Below are positions 51,770-60,267 of a stretch of DNA of 62,395 nucleotides, in pieces. Positions within the stretch are counted from its first letter, which is position 1; each line of letters starts with the position of its first letter. Position numbers and translations under genes: made by a program. Where the stretch lies: NCBI GenBank assembly GCA_002897615.1, contig BDTX01000022.1, positions 1-62,395 of the forward strand, read 5' to 3'. This DNA is from a bacterium BMS3Bbin14 (GTDB lineage: Bacteria; Desulfobacterota; Desulfobulbia; Desulfobulbales; Desulfobulbaceae). The notes under the pieces are model-generated. The model made no database searches and was not told the origin of the DNA. It saw nothing but the letters and a program-made list of their open reading frames with translations.

Positions 51770-52477
51770 TTATGATCCGGCCGCTTGCCACTTATCCAGA
51801 ATATCGTCCACCCGGCGGCGAACCCTTTCACGCGCCTCGCCCCTGTCCAGGCCCTTGAACAGCAGTTCATCATAATCGGTTTCCTGGTGGCGGATATGGG
51901 CAATGACCGCCAGGCGCACCGCGTTTCCGTCCAACTCTTTGGCCGCAGCACTGCGGCCGACCCGGCCGCTGTATTTGCGGCAGGCATGTTCGGCAACGAC
52001 CTTGTCCCGCCCTGCCGGACAGCCGGGGTATAATTCCCGGACCTGGGCCGTAAAACGGTCAATGTACTCCTCGTCAAGCTCGGCCCTCCGCACTGCGGCC
52101 TGCGCACGTCGCAATTCCCGTTGCTTTGCATCGGCCTTGCATTCGATATCGGCCCGCTCGACGGCCTCGTTTTCGACCAGGAGACCCTGACGCTCGTAGC
52201 ATTTTCGGGTCCGGCTCCACTTTACCACCACGGCCGCGAGCTTTGAATACTTCCGAGAGCGACGGGTAAGCGCCATATCACCGGAGGGCAGAAAGACCAG
52301 ATGGTCCAAGTCGGCGCAACTCAGGCACGCCGCCTTCCTGTCACTGCCCTGCAGGGTTATCCAGGCGCCTTTGCCAAGGTTTTCACCACACTCGTCACAT
52401 TGCGACTCACGGGAGGTGATAAACACGGTCAGTTCGTTCGGTTTTGGTTTTTTCTGGATCACGCCTTTTCCCATCAC
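51770..52477 (-). CDS. DUF2293 domain protein
   Basis: 235-residue soluble protein. An N-terminal zinc-finger-like segment with CDECGENLGKG and CLSCADLDHL (two CXXC pairs) precedes LVFLPSGDMALTRRSRKYSK and KCYERQGLLVE, the family core, then a helical region and the DUF2293 C-terminal part (IAHIRHQETDYDELL). Function is unknown; the Cys pairs suggest metal binding. Start overlaps the end of the YgjP-like peptidase gene by four bases. It belongs to the restriction gene group here. Confidence 0.78.
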   Translation of the reverse strand: MMGKGVIQKKPKPNELTVFITSRESQCDECGENLGKGAWITLQGSDRKAACLSCADLDHLVFLPSGDMALTRRSRKYSKLAAVVVKWSRTRKCYERQGLLVENEAVERADIECKADAKQRELRRAQAAVRRAELDEEYIDRFTAQVRELYPGCPAGRDKVVAEHACRKYSGRVGRSAAAKELDGNAVRLAVIAHIRHQETDYDELLFKGLDRGEARERVRRRVDDILDKWQAAGS

Positions 52478-52833
52478 GGAAGTCGGTGCCCCTGCCGGTG
52501 TCGAAAATCAGGCCTGCCCCGTTCTCTCCCTTTTTTCAAGACTCGTTCCTCCATCTTTTCATAGTCACCCAGATGCGCTCGCATGAGGCTCTTCCAGAGC
52601 TTGCCATGGTTGGGGACAAAGAAGTGCAGGAGCTCATGGACGATGACGTAGTCCCAGAGGTCCCGATCAAGTTCCAGTAGCTCGGTATTGAAGTTCAAAT
52701 GGCCGTTGGTGGAGCAGGAGGCCCATTTGTTGCGCATGGGCCGCACCCCGAGCCAGACCACCTTTACTTCGAGCTTCTCGGCCCAATAGCGGACCCGTTT
52801 CTTGAAATCGCTCTTTTGCTGCTGTTCTGCCAT
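52474..52833 (-). CDS. YgjP-like (DUF45) metallopeptidase domain protein
   Basis: 119-residue protein with the zinc motif HELLHFFVPNHGKLW (HExxH followed by a third His) and the family signature RPMRNKWASCSTNGHLNFN. YgjP-like proteins frequently accompany type I restriction genes; a proteolytic role is suspected but not demonstrated. It lies 140 bases after hsdR, followed by DUF2293 with overlapping codons. The gap to hsdR holds nothing recognisable. Confidence 0.88.
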   Translation of the reverse strand: MAEQQQKSDFKKRVRYWAEKLEVKVVWLGVRPMRNKWASCSTNGHLNFNTELLELDRDLWDYVIVHELLHFFVPNHGKLWKSLMRAHLGDYEKMEERVLKKGRERGRPDFRHRQGHRLP

Positions 52834-52973
52834 CGCCTAACCCTGCAGAGCTGGACTCTTTTCAGTACCCACTTGATGGGTATAAGCCCCTCTATCTTTG
52901 CTTTTCAATTTCATGTTTAGATTTGGCTCCTGCCAACTACACACCGTAAGTGTAAATGGCTCAAAAAGAGGGG

Positions 52974-55892
52974 CTAAATCCGGTTTGCCTTTTCCAACAG
53001 ATTGAAGAGTTCATCTACCAATCCGGTGACTTGATCAAGATCATCGGTTTCGGCAAAGATGGCAAAGGTCACTTTCTTGCGAAGCTCCCGCAACGAACTC
53101 TCGCTTTTTTTCCAGTTGGGGTACTCGACAAAGGCCTCCTTAATCTTCCCACTCACCTCCTCGGCCTTATTTATCTGTGCGTCCAGAAGGGTGCGATAGA
53201 CAAAATAGGTCAATCCGTCGAAGCCCTTTTCTGCCTGCTCTTTCTTGCGTTTTTCATTGGCTTTCACCTCCTGCAGCAGCTCGGCAAGCGCCTCGGCGGT
53301 AGTGGTCTGGCGGTTCTCGAAGTTTTCCTGCACTACCAGGGCACGTTCCGCCATGGCAATGAGATACGGGTCGTCACTTTCTTCCTCGGCCTTCTTCTCA
53401 ATGCTCTTGACCAGATTGATGATCTTGGTGGTGTCACCGCCTTTTTTAGCAATGATATATTCGACGGTCTCCCGGGTGATGGGCAGGACTTCTGAAACCT
53501 GCTGGAGATAAGTGGTGCCGACACGGCTCTGCACCAGCTCATTGGTCTTTTTCTGGAATGCCCCGTCGACCTGGATGCGTTTGCTGTAGGCCTTCCGTAC
53601 CACGTCGCAAATCGCGGACAGGGTGGAGTAATCATCGATAAACGGCCGCATGAAAGCATCCGGCGAGATGATCTCATAAAGCATTTCGATTTCCTTATAC
53701 TCTTTGAAGAATTCCTTGCGCCGGGCCGGGTCGCGGAAATGCTCGATCAGGGCATCGACATCCTTGTCGTCGAAATGCCGTTCAATCAGGCCAAGATATT
53801 CCGGCGCCTTCTGCTCCATCTTGTTTTGGAAAAGGACTTTGAGCAATTTGAGATCCTTGACCACTGCGTTGATCTCGTCACTGTCAAATGCAAGCGCTTT
53901 TTCCAGCTTGTCGAAGATGCCGACGAAGTCAAGGACAAAGCCGTGTGGCTTCACCATCTCCAACTGTTCGTTCTCATAGGGCCGGTTCACCCGGGCAATG
54001 GCCTGCAGCAGGGTGTGGTCGCGCATCGGTTTATCGAGATACATGGCATAGAGAATCGGCGCATCAAAGCCGGTCAGGAGTTTCTCGGTAACGATGAGAA
54101 TCTTGGGCTGCCGGTCGAGCTTCTTGAAACTCTTGCGGATTTCTCGTTCCTTTTTCAGGTCGAGGTGAAACTCCTTGAGCAGTTCCGAATCGTTGTTGTT
54201 TCCCGTATACACCACCTCGGAATACTCGGGCGGCAGGAATTCATCCAGGGCGTGCTTGTACAAGGCGCAGGCCTCCCGGTCCCCCCCCACCAGGAAGGCC
54301 TTGTAGCCCAACGGCTCGACATTCTCGCGATAATGGTCGGCCACAAACCGGGCCACTTCGGGGATACGGTCCTTACCCTTGAGGAAATTTTTCAGGTTCA
54401 CGGCCCGTTCGAGGATCTTGTTCAGTTCTTCAATATCGGCCACGCCTTCGGCCTCGGCCAGGGCCAGAAATTCCTTGTCCAGGGTTTCATGCGGCACCAG
54501 CATCTCGTTGGGGGCCAGGTTGTAATAAAGCGGCAGGGTGGTGCCGTCCTCAATGGAATCGGCAATGGAATATTTATGCAGGTAGCCCTTGTCGTCCTCA
54601 CAACCGAAGGTCTTGAAGGTCCCCTTGCCGTATGCCGTCTTGTCGATGGGCGTGCCGGTGAAGCCGATATAGCTGGCATTGGGCAGCCCGGCCATCAGGA
54701 AGTTGCCGAGATCGCCGCCGGTGGTCCGGTGGGCCTCGTCGATCAGCACATAGATGTTGGAACGTAAGTTGATGTCCGCCGGCATGTCGCGGAACTTGTG
54801 GATCATGGTGACGATGATGCCCCGGTAATCATCCCGCAGCAATTTGTTGAGGCGGGAGATGCGGCCGGCATGTTCCAGATTGCCCAATCCTAGAGCGGCC
54901 AGGTTCTTAAGCATCTGATCTTCCAGTTCATTACGGTCGATCATCAGCAGCACGGTCGGTTTGTCGGCCTTGGGGTGGCGGAAGAGCATCTCCGCCGCCT
55001 TGATCATGGTAAAGGTCTTGCCGCTGCCCTGGGTGTGCCAGACCAGGCCGCGCCTGCGAGTCGATTCAAGCGCCCGGCGGACCACCTTCTCCACCGCCCC
55101 GGTCTGGTACTGATGCAGGATGTACTTGTTCAGCTCCTCATCTTTCTCGGCAAAGACGATGTAGTCTTTCAGAAAGGCAAGCACTTTCGGCATAGCGCAA
55201 AAATTCTTGACCTTGGACTCCAGCTTGCCGACTTCTTCGTCTTTCCAGTTGAAGATATTGCGGCGCACCATGTTCCATGTCACTCCGTAGGAAAAGCCGA
55301 TAGCATCGGTGGCGGTAAAAATCTGTTCAGGCACGAACAGTTCCGGGGTCTCCCGGTGGTAACGGCGGATCTGGTCCACTCCCAAGGCAATGGCCTCATC
55401 CTTGCTGGCGTTCTTGCACTCGATCACCAGCACCGGGATGCCGTTGATCAGGAAGACCACATCCTCGCGGATGGAGTAATGGCCGTTGTGGAAGGCAAAC
55501 TCCTCGGTGACTTCAAAGATATTATTTTCCGGTGTCCCGTAGTCGATCAGGACCAGGTCGCGTTCCCGGCTCTCTTCATGATCAAAGAACTTGCCCCGGT
55601 TGCGCAGATGCTCGACAAATTCCCGGTTGCCGTAGATGTCTGTATGGAAATGCCGGAATTTCCCCAACAGCGCCCCCTCGGCCTCACTGTATCGCGGGTT
55701 AAACTCCCGCACCTTGGCATCGAGCAGGTTGTCGAAAAACAGCGAGGCACACTTTGCCCGATCCTTTGGAGGAACCTCCGTGCTAAACCTACGCCGCTGC
55801 TCAGCCTCTTCACGGAGCACGAATGTCCAGCCGATTTCCTGGGCGTATTTCAGGATTCGTGCCTGAACGGTTTTATGTTCGGAGGGTTTCAT
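52974..55892 (-). CDS. hsdR: Type I restriction enzyme R subunit
   Basis: ATP-dependent motor-nuclease subunit, 972 residues, apparently intact. N-terminal nuclease with Asp144 and E158xK160 (VLVIECKN); Walker A GSGKT (289-293); DEAH box (385-388); TGTPI; and helicase motifs TGFDAPILYAMYLD and LLQAIARVNRPY. The C-terminal region is helical. HsdR acts only with HsdM and HsdS; no hsdM is in the window and both hsdS genes are broken, so it is orphaned here. Its ATG overlaps the hipA stop by four bases. A deleted copy of its 5' end lies at 58995-59123. Confidence 0.96.
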   Translation of the reverse strand: MKPSEHKTVQARILKYAQEIGWTFVLREEAEQRRRFSTEVPPKDRAKCASLFFDNLLDAKVREFNPRYSEAEGALLGKFRHFHTDIYGNREFVEHLRNRGKFFDHEESRERDLVLIDYGTPENNIFEVTEEFAFHNGHYSIREDVVFLINGIPVLVIECKNASKDEAIALGVDQIRRYHRETPELFVPEQIFTATDAIGFSYGVTWNMVRRNIFNWKDEEVGKLESKVKNFCAMPKVLAFLKDYIVFAEKDEELNKYILHQYQTGAVEKVVRRALESTRRRGLVWHTQGSGKTFTMIKAAEMLFRHPKADKPTVLLMIDRNELEDQMLKNLAALGLGNLEHAGRISRLNKLLRDDYRGIIVTMIHKFRDMPADINLRSNIYVLIDEAHRTTGGDLGNFLMAGLPNASYIGFTGTPIDKTAYGKGTFKTFGCEDDKGYLHKYSIADSIEDGTTLPLYYNLAPNEMLVPHETLDKEFLALAEAEGVADIEELNKILERAVNLKNFLKGKDRIPEVARFVADHYRENVEPLGYKAFLVGGDREACALYKHALDEFLPPEYSEVVYTGNNNDSELLKEFHLDLKKEREIRKSFKKLDRQPKILIVTEKLLTGFDAPILYAMYLDKPMRDHTLLQAIARVNRPYENEQLEMVKPHGFVLDFVGIFDKLEKALAFDSDEINAVVKDLKLLKVLFQNKMEQKAPEYLGLIERHFDDKDVDALIEHFRDPARRKEFFKEYKEIEMLYEIISPDAFMRPFIDDYSTLSAICDVVRKAYSKRIQVDGAFQKKTNELVQSRVGTTYLQQVSEVLPITRETVEYIIAKKGGDTTKIINLVKSIEKKAEEESDDPYLIAMAERALVVQENFENRQTTTAEALAELLQEVKANEKRKKEQAEKGFDGLTYFVYRTLLDAQINKAEEVSGKIKEAFVEYPNWKKSESSLRELRKKVTFAIFAETDDLDQVTGLVDELFNLLEKANRI

Positions 55893-57196
55893 GCAAACCT
55901 CGCCAAACGGAGCGTACTCTGTATCTGCTCACGCCAGGTGGCAGGGACGCCGACTTCATCGGCGTAATCCCGCCAGTGCAAAACCTTTTGCCGCACTTCT
56001 TCGACAATAACCTCTGCGCGGCCGCGTTTCATCGAGGCGGTTTTGGCGCAGACCTTGAAATCTTCCAAGATGAAGTTGTCACGCTTACCGTTCATTGTCA
56101 TCTGGTGGCTTGCCGTCCAGGTCCCGGAGGGATTGAAGCTGTAAATTATGTCAAAGGCCGGCGCCAGCGACCATGCTCCGGACTTGTCCATCAGGAATGC
56201 AATGTTTTTGACATGATCATCCTGGTTGCGGCCGATGATATTAAAGACCATACGGCGAAACATCTCCTCGATCGCGCTCATCGGCAAGCCGAGCTGTCTG
56301 ATGACGAGAAGGGCCTGCTCGTAAGAATAAGCGCCCGCCATGTTATAATCATAGTGCGCCAGCGCGCAAAGAGACTGCATGTGGAGTTTTTCGCCACCGG
56401 CAAGGCGATCGAAGCGTCGGGTCATAAAATGGCGCCTGCCGTTTTCTTCGAATAGTCGGCATTCGCTCATCGTGATCCCGGCGTCGGTTGCCATCTTTGA
56501 ATAGGCATATTCAATAAGACCATACCCCTTCGGATCCTCGAGTTCCTTGTCCTTGTTGCCGCTGACCCCGTCAAATTTCAACAGCCAGTATTCGAAACCC
56601 TCGCCTGCCGGAAGCTGACCCGTGCGCACTTCATTGGTCGATGGGTTCCAGGCAATCACCGCCTTGGCCCTTGCCCCGCCGGCCGAGGTGCCGACTCGCA
56701 GGATATCCCGCAGGGCCTGCTCCCTGTTTTTGTCACCAAATGAAACGTTCAGATTGGTGCGATGGGTGAGAATTTCGGAGGCGAGATCCACGAGTTTGTC
56801 GATTTGGATCCGGGTGGCTTGCCGGGCTTTGGGCCCGGTTGCGGGTGCATATTCCAGGGCGCCCATGCCCCGCATGCCCATGTAGCAAAGGCGTTCGACG
56901 GCATTGAACGAATCAGGTCTCCGTCCCTGCGTGGCCAGCCAGGCGTTGATAAGGGCGTTGCCGAACCTGTCCGGCAACGAATCCGCCAGCAGACCGGGCA
57001 GGCCGTGAAAGGTTTGCCGGGATAATTCGGGAAAGGTATAGACCTTGCCGGCGAGCGGCATGGTAAGCGGTGAAATCTCAATGCCGCTCCCGGCAAATGT
57101 CGGATCGTACTCAAAGGCGGCAATATCCGCATCATCTGCCAGAGAAACCGCACCGATGGTGCGCCCCCAGAGTCTGACCTCGGCAACTGTAGTCAT
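55889..57196 (-). CDS. hipA: HipA-type serine/threonine kinase toxin
   Basis: Persistence-type toxin kinase, 435 residues. N-terminal subdomain (1-110: PLAGKVYTFPELSRQTF, GLPGLLADSLPDRFG) and a kinase fold with the ejecting P-loop TSAGGARAKA, the catalytic loop NIIGRNQDDHVKN and the metal site APAFDIIYS. Known HipA proteins phosphorylate aminoacyl-tRNA synthetases. It overlaps hipB by four bases, the standard hipBA arrangement, and overlaps hsdR by four bases, which ties the toxin to the restriction gene transcript. Confidence 0.94.
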   Translation of the reverse strand: MTTVAEVRLWGRTIGAVSLADDADIAAFEYDPTFAGSGIEISPLTMPLAGKVYTFPELSRQTFHGLPGLLADSLPDRFGNALINAWLATQGRRPDSFNAVERLCYMGMRGMGALEYAPATGPKARQATRIQIDKLVDLASEILTHRTNLNVSFGDKNREQALRDILRVGTSAGGARAKAVIAWNPSTNEVRTGQLPAGEGFEYWLLKFDGVSGNKDKELEDPKGYGLIEYAYSKMATDAGITMSECRLFEENGRRHFMTRRFDRLAGGEKLHMQSLCALAHYDYNMAGAYSYEQALLVIRQLGLPMSAIEEMFRRMVFNIIGRNQDDHVKNIAFLMDKSGAWSLAPAFDIIYSFNPSGTWTASHQMTMNGKRDNFILEDFKVCAKTASMKRGRAEVIVEEVRQKVLHWRDYADEVGVPATWREQIQSTLRLARFA

Positions 57197-57543
57197 GAGC
57201 CGTCATCCCAGGACCATTTTTTATCTGCTCGACCAGGCAGCCGGCTTGAAGAGGCGCGTTGCCGCACTTTTCCTTTCTGTTTCAGCAGGTCCATGGGCCG
57301 GGGGCCGGGTTCGGGGATCAGATGATCCAGATCTTGCAATAGATCAAGAACCCGCAAGATTCGGATGATGGTCGAAAACTGCGCCGAGGCCCCGGCCTCG
57401 ATCCGTTCAACGGTGCGCTTGGACACGCCTGCCTGCTCCGCCATGTCTGCTTGAGTCATCTGATGATCAAGGCGATAACGAGCGATACGTTTTCCTATTT
57501 CTGCAAGAATAGCATCATCTGTCAACAGTTTTGATATATCCAT
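57193..57543 (-). CDS. hipB: HipB-type antitoxin (XRE family regulator)
   Basis: 116 residues from the ATG at 57543 (AAGAGACG upstream). The helix-turn-helix is at about 15-70 (IARYRLDHQMTQADMAEQAG, VSKRTVERIEAG). The C-terminal tail is basic and ends KKWSWDD; a C-terminal Trp is common in HipB. It neutralises HipA and represses the operon in known systems. A candidate promoter and palindrome lie upstream (57581-57626). The frame continues to 57633 but without a start of comparable quality. Confidence 0.9.
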   Translation of the reverse strand: MDISKLLTDDAILAEIGKRIARYRLDHQMTQADMAEQAGVSKRTVERIEAGASAQFSTIIRILRVLDLLQDLDHLIPEPGPRPMDLLKQKGKVRQRASSSRLPGRADKKWSWDDGS

Positions 57544-57580
57544 AATCGTCTCTTTTGTCGGCTTACATGGCAATAGTCCT

Positions 57581-57626
57581 ATTTTATCGCCATATATTAC
57601 GATTAGCAAGGCAATATTTAATTGCC
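57581..57626 (-). promoter_or_regulatory. hipB promoter with operator-like palindrome
   Basis: Minus-strand TTGCTA (complement of 57604-57609), 17-base spacer and TAAAAT (complement of 57581-57586) form a good promoter 40 bases before hipB. Immediately upstream of the -35 is the palindrome GGCAAT-ATTTA-ATTGCC (57610-57626), a candidate HipB operator. The surrounding 130 bases are much more AT-rich than the rest of the window. Confidence 0.65.
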
Positions 57627-57717
57627 GTGCCATAAAACGACAAATTAGACGATTAATATCATTTTTTACCTATAATTATAAATTATTGACGATTTAAGAT
57701 AGATTGAAACGGCATAC

Positions 57718-58701
57718 TCACCTTGTTTTGTATTCCTCTTTCTTGTCGAACAGACTCAGTTGCCCATCCGACCCTTCAATGCGATAGGACTTGCTTTTGT
57801 ACATCTCCGGCTGGGGTATCTTTTCTTGATTCGCAATCATGTTAAAGATTTCTCTCATGTTCGCACGATTTGTTGCACGGTTTTTATAAAGCTCAAGGGC
57901 GCCTTGCTGCAACAGCTCCCGATTACCCACCGCTGTTTCCGGCATACCCCGATACACCGGCGCAAACAGCGGTATCCCCATCTTCAGACAAGCCCGTCCG
58001 GCTTCAATACTGCCCCCCTTGCTGGAAGACTCGATCAGGATCATCGATGAGGTTAAGGCGCAAATGGTCTTATTGCGCTGCATGGCGTTTCTGACACTCC
58101 ACGGGACACCGGGGAGAAACTCACTTACCACGGCGATCCTGTCCCAGTCCCACAGGTCTTTCAGATCACGCTTGATTTTGAAGTGCAGTATTCCCTCGCA
58201 AAGCACCAGGGTCGTGGTCCCGCCGCATTCAAGCGCGGCGCGATGTGTTGCCATGTCCACGCCGGCCGCGTAGCCGGAGACAATATTGATGTTTTTCCGT
58301 GCTGACTGGTCGGCACAGTCCGTTGCAGTGTTCAAACCTTTTTCGCTTGCCTTGCGCGAACCGCAGAAACCGACGGAAACCTTCCCCAGTAGCTCAGGAT
58401 TGCCGAGGACCATGAGCAGGGGCGGCGCTTTTTTCAGAAGTCTATCCCGCAATTGATGAGGATAGCGGTCTTCCAGAATGGAAATGAACGTCACCTCCAT
58501 TTGTGCAAGGCGCTCCCAGTCTTGCCGGACCTTTTCTTCGCAACCGACAAATTCTTCGTACTGTTTGGCGGAAAGAAACGGCTGCAATCGGTCCGAATCA
58601 AAATCAGCGCCTATTTCGGCCAGGATCGTATTGGCTTTCACAACCCCGATTCCGGGTGTTTCCAGTAGGCGAAGTATATTGTATGCCGGATGTTTTTCCA
58701 T
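57718..58701 (-). CDS. DprA/Smf-like protein in defence island
   Basis: 327 residues. N-terminal helical region, then a DprA Rossmann core: VGFCGSRKASEKGL, SGYAAGVDMATHRAALECGG, LCEGILHFKI and the nucleotide/DNA loop SVRNAMQRNKTICALTSSMI and ESSSKGGSIEAGRACLKMG. DprA normally loads RecA on incoming DNA, but the chromosomal type usually has GGTLSTAE motifs and a winged helix; here the segment after 290 is short and unlike it. Free-standing DprA-like proteins occur in phage-defence and restriction clusters. It may be a defence component rather than the competence DprA. Confidence 0.82.
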   Translation of the reverse strand: MEKHPAYNILRLLETPGIGVVKANTILAEIGADFDSDRLQPFLSAKQYEEFVGCEEKVRQDWERLAQMEVTFISILEDRYPHQLRDRLLKKAPPLLMVLGNPELLGKVSVGFCGSRKASEKGLNTATDCADQSARKNINIVSGYAAGVDMATHRAALECGGTTTLVLCEGILHFKIKRDLKDLWDWDRIAVVSEFLPGVPWSVRNAMQRNKTICALTSSMILIESSSKGGSIEAGRACLKMGIPLFAPVYRGMPETAVGNRELLQQGALELYKNRATNRANMREIFNMIANQEKIPQPEMYKSKSYRIEGSDGQLSLFDKKEEYKTR

Positions 58702-58716
58702 TTCTCTAACGTCTGC

Positions 58717-58983
58717 TCACATTTTCATATAACACCTGTCTTCTCTGCCCTCGCGCAATCCCATGTGGTCAGCAGAACATAAAGAATGAAATGCATTTCT
58801 CAAAGTTTCGCAGAAAGGCAGGACCAGACTCCAATCTTTTCCTTCTTCCCGAGGAGGATGCAAAGACTCGGGCCATTCTAACGAGAGTTTCATCCTCCTG
58901 CGCCGTTCTGGAGTAATCATCTCCTCAATTTTTTCTCGCGTTATCGGAGATTGCATCGGTCTGGAGTCGAAATCGATTTTCAC
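58717..58983 (-). CDS. Hypothetical 88-residue protein
   Basis: GTG start with a strong ribosome binding site, GGAGG seven bases upstream, and a stop 15 bases before the DprA-like gene, so the two are probably co-translated. The sequence is charged, with PITREKIEEMITPERRRRMK and several His/Cys residues (FCETLRNAFHSLCSADHM). No family recognised. The ribosome binding site derives from the hsdR remnant just upstream, suggesting the gene was brought next to it by rearrangement. Confidence 0.6.
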   Translation of the reverse strand: MKIDFDSRPMQSPITREKIEEMITPERRRRMKLSLEWPESLHPPREEGKDWSLVLPFCETLRNAFHSLCSADHMGLREGREDRCYMKM

Positions 58984-58994
58984 CCGTTATCCTC

Positions 58995-59123
58995 CAGTAT
59001 CGCGGGTTGAACTCCCGGGCTTTGGCATCGAGCACATTTAATGAAGAACAAACTCCCAATTCTAAATTCCAGATTCTCATAAGTGCGGGCCTGAACGGTT
59101 TTATGTTCTCCAGGTTTGGGCAT
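58995..59123 (-). pseudogene. Deleted copy of the hsdR 5' end
   Basis: The minus strand opens MPKPGEHKTVQAR, matching the intact hsdR start (MKPSEHKTVQAR), and later resembles codons for LDAKAREFNPRY (intact protein 57-68: LDAKVREFNPRY) in a shifted frame. About 40 codons in between are missing or replaced. It lies where hsdR would follow hsdS, so it marks the remains of a second type I operon. Confidence 0.8.
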
Positions 59124-59194
59124 TGGTTATTCCGCCTCATTGTCGTTTTGCAAATGCCAGAGCACGAGCGACAAATCCGGTTAGCTGACCGTTG

Positions 59195-60145
59195 TTAATG
59201 ACTTCCGTTCGGTGTCGAGAGATTTGCCTGTTTCATGCCCTTCGCAGTTGGATAGAGGAAATCAAGAAACTTTCGAGAAAGGAGGAAATAGTGCACGAAG
59301 TCCTTCTGTAGTCTTGAATCCGTGATATCGAGGGTACGGGTAACCCGTTGATTCAATAACAATGCCCTTTCGGACTTAGGGAGCTTAACAGTAAAGCCGT
59401 AATCTTCTTTTCCGCTCGTTCCTGTGAGAGACATTATCAAATCACCCTCCTTCAAAACGAAACGTTGGTGGTCTGTTGCGTAGGAATCCGGAAAGTAAAT
59501 TGGCTTTCGGTTTAGGTCGAGTTTATTCTGATTAAGATTGCCCATTCGAACGAGCTGGGTATTCGACTGAGGAACGGCCTCCTTGGATTTGAAAGCGTAG
59601 CCAGCAAAGAGGTTAATGACATCATCCAGCTCCACCACCTCCCATCTCTCCGGCACCAACCCGATTTCAGTTTCCTTCTGCGGTTCACCCCTGAGACCTT
59701 CGGTGAAGAGCTTTTGCATGAGGGCCTTTTTCAGTTCGGTGGTGGTGGCAATGATCCGCTCCTGCGCTTCAATCGCCCGCTGCACCGTCGAGAGGATGTG
59801 CGCGATCTTTTTCTGCTCGGGGAGCGGGGGAAGAGATAATTGAAATTCCTTGAGTGAAGGCCACGAAGTACGTGGGTGCTGAACGCCTGATGTCGTTGAT
59901 TTTGCGTAGTCGATGAACGGGTCGCTATGAACCAGATACTTCAGGAAGTCAGACTTGCAGCACTCCGCATTGCGGAAGGCAAGGATATCTGTTGAGCAGA
60001 TTCCATCGAAGTCGGCTTGAACAGCTTTGCGGAGATACGGACGCAGTTTGCCGAAGAGGATGTCTCCGGCTTTGAACGCGGTTTTAGATGACCTGATTTC
60101 GCTTTCGACACCTCGTCCTACAAAAGACGGAAACCCTTGAGCAAG
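59195..60145 (-). pseudogene. HsdS specificity subunit, truncated at both ends
   Basis: About 315 residues: part of the first recognition domain (SKTAFKAGDILFGKLRPYL, GICSTDILAFRN), the central conserved coiled coil (LPPLPEQKKIAHILSTVQRA, KALMQKLFTEGLRGEPQKET), and the second recognition domain up to KGMKQANLST. An intact HsdS would continue with a second conserved coiled coil; instead the frame ends in PNGSH. The N-terminus is also lost, its start lying in thioredoxin-like sequence at the island edge. Probably inactive. Confidence 0.85.
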
Positions 60146-60251
60146 GTGTTGTAATGGCCGCTTCAATGCCCCTGGCGGTCACGGCCGCCTCAACCACTTT
60201 CTGCGCCTGTTTACAGGATGCGCACCCCGGACCGCATATTTTGATCTCCAT
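60084..60251 (-). pseudogene. Thioredoxin_3-type protein cut by the island junction
   Basis: ATG at 60251 follows AAAGGAG. The first 35 residues (MEIKICGPGCASCKQAQKVV, then ARGIEAAIT) are the opening of a small redox-active disulfide protein with a CASC active site, normally about 77 residues. After about base 60146 the frame runs into hsdS DNA and stops. This gene type usually follows the ArsP-like permease found upstream here, so the operon was truncated when the restriction DNA arrived. Confidence 0.8.
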
Positions 60252-60267
60252 GTTTGTTCTCCTTTGT

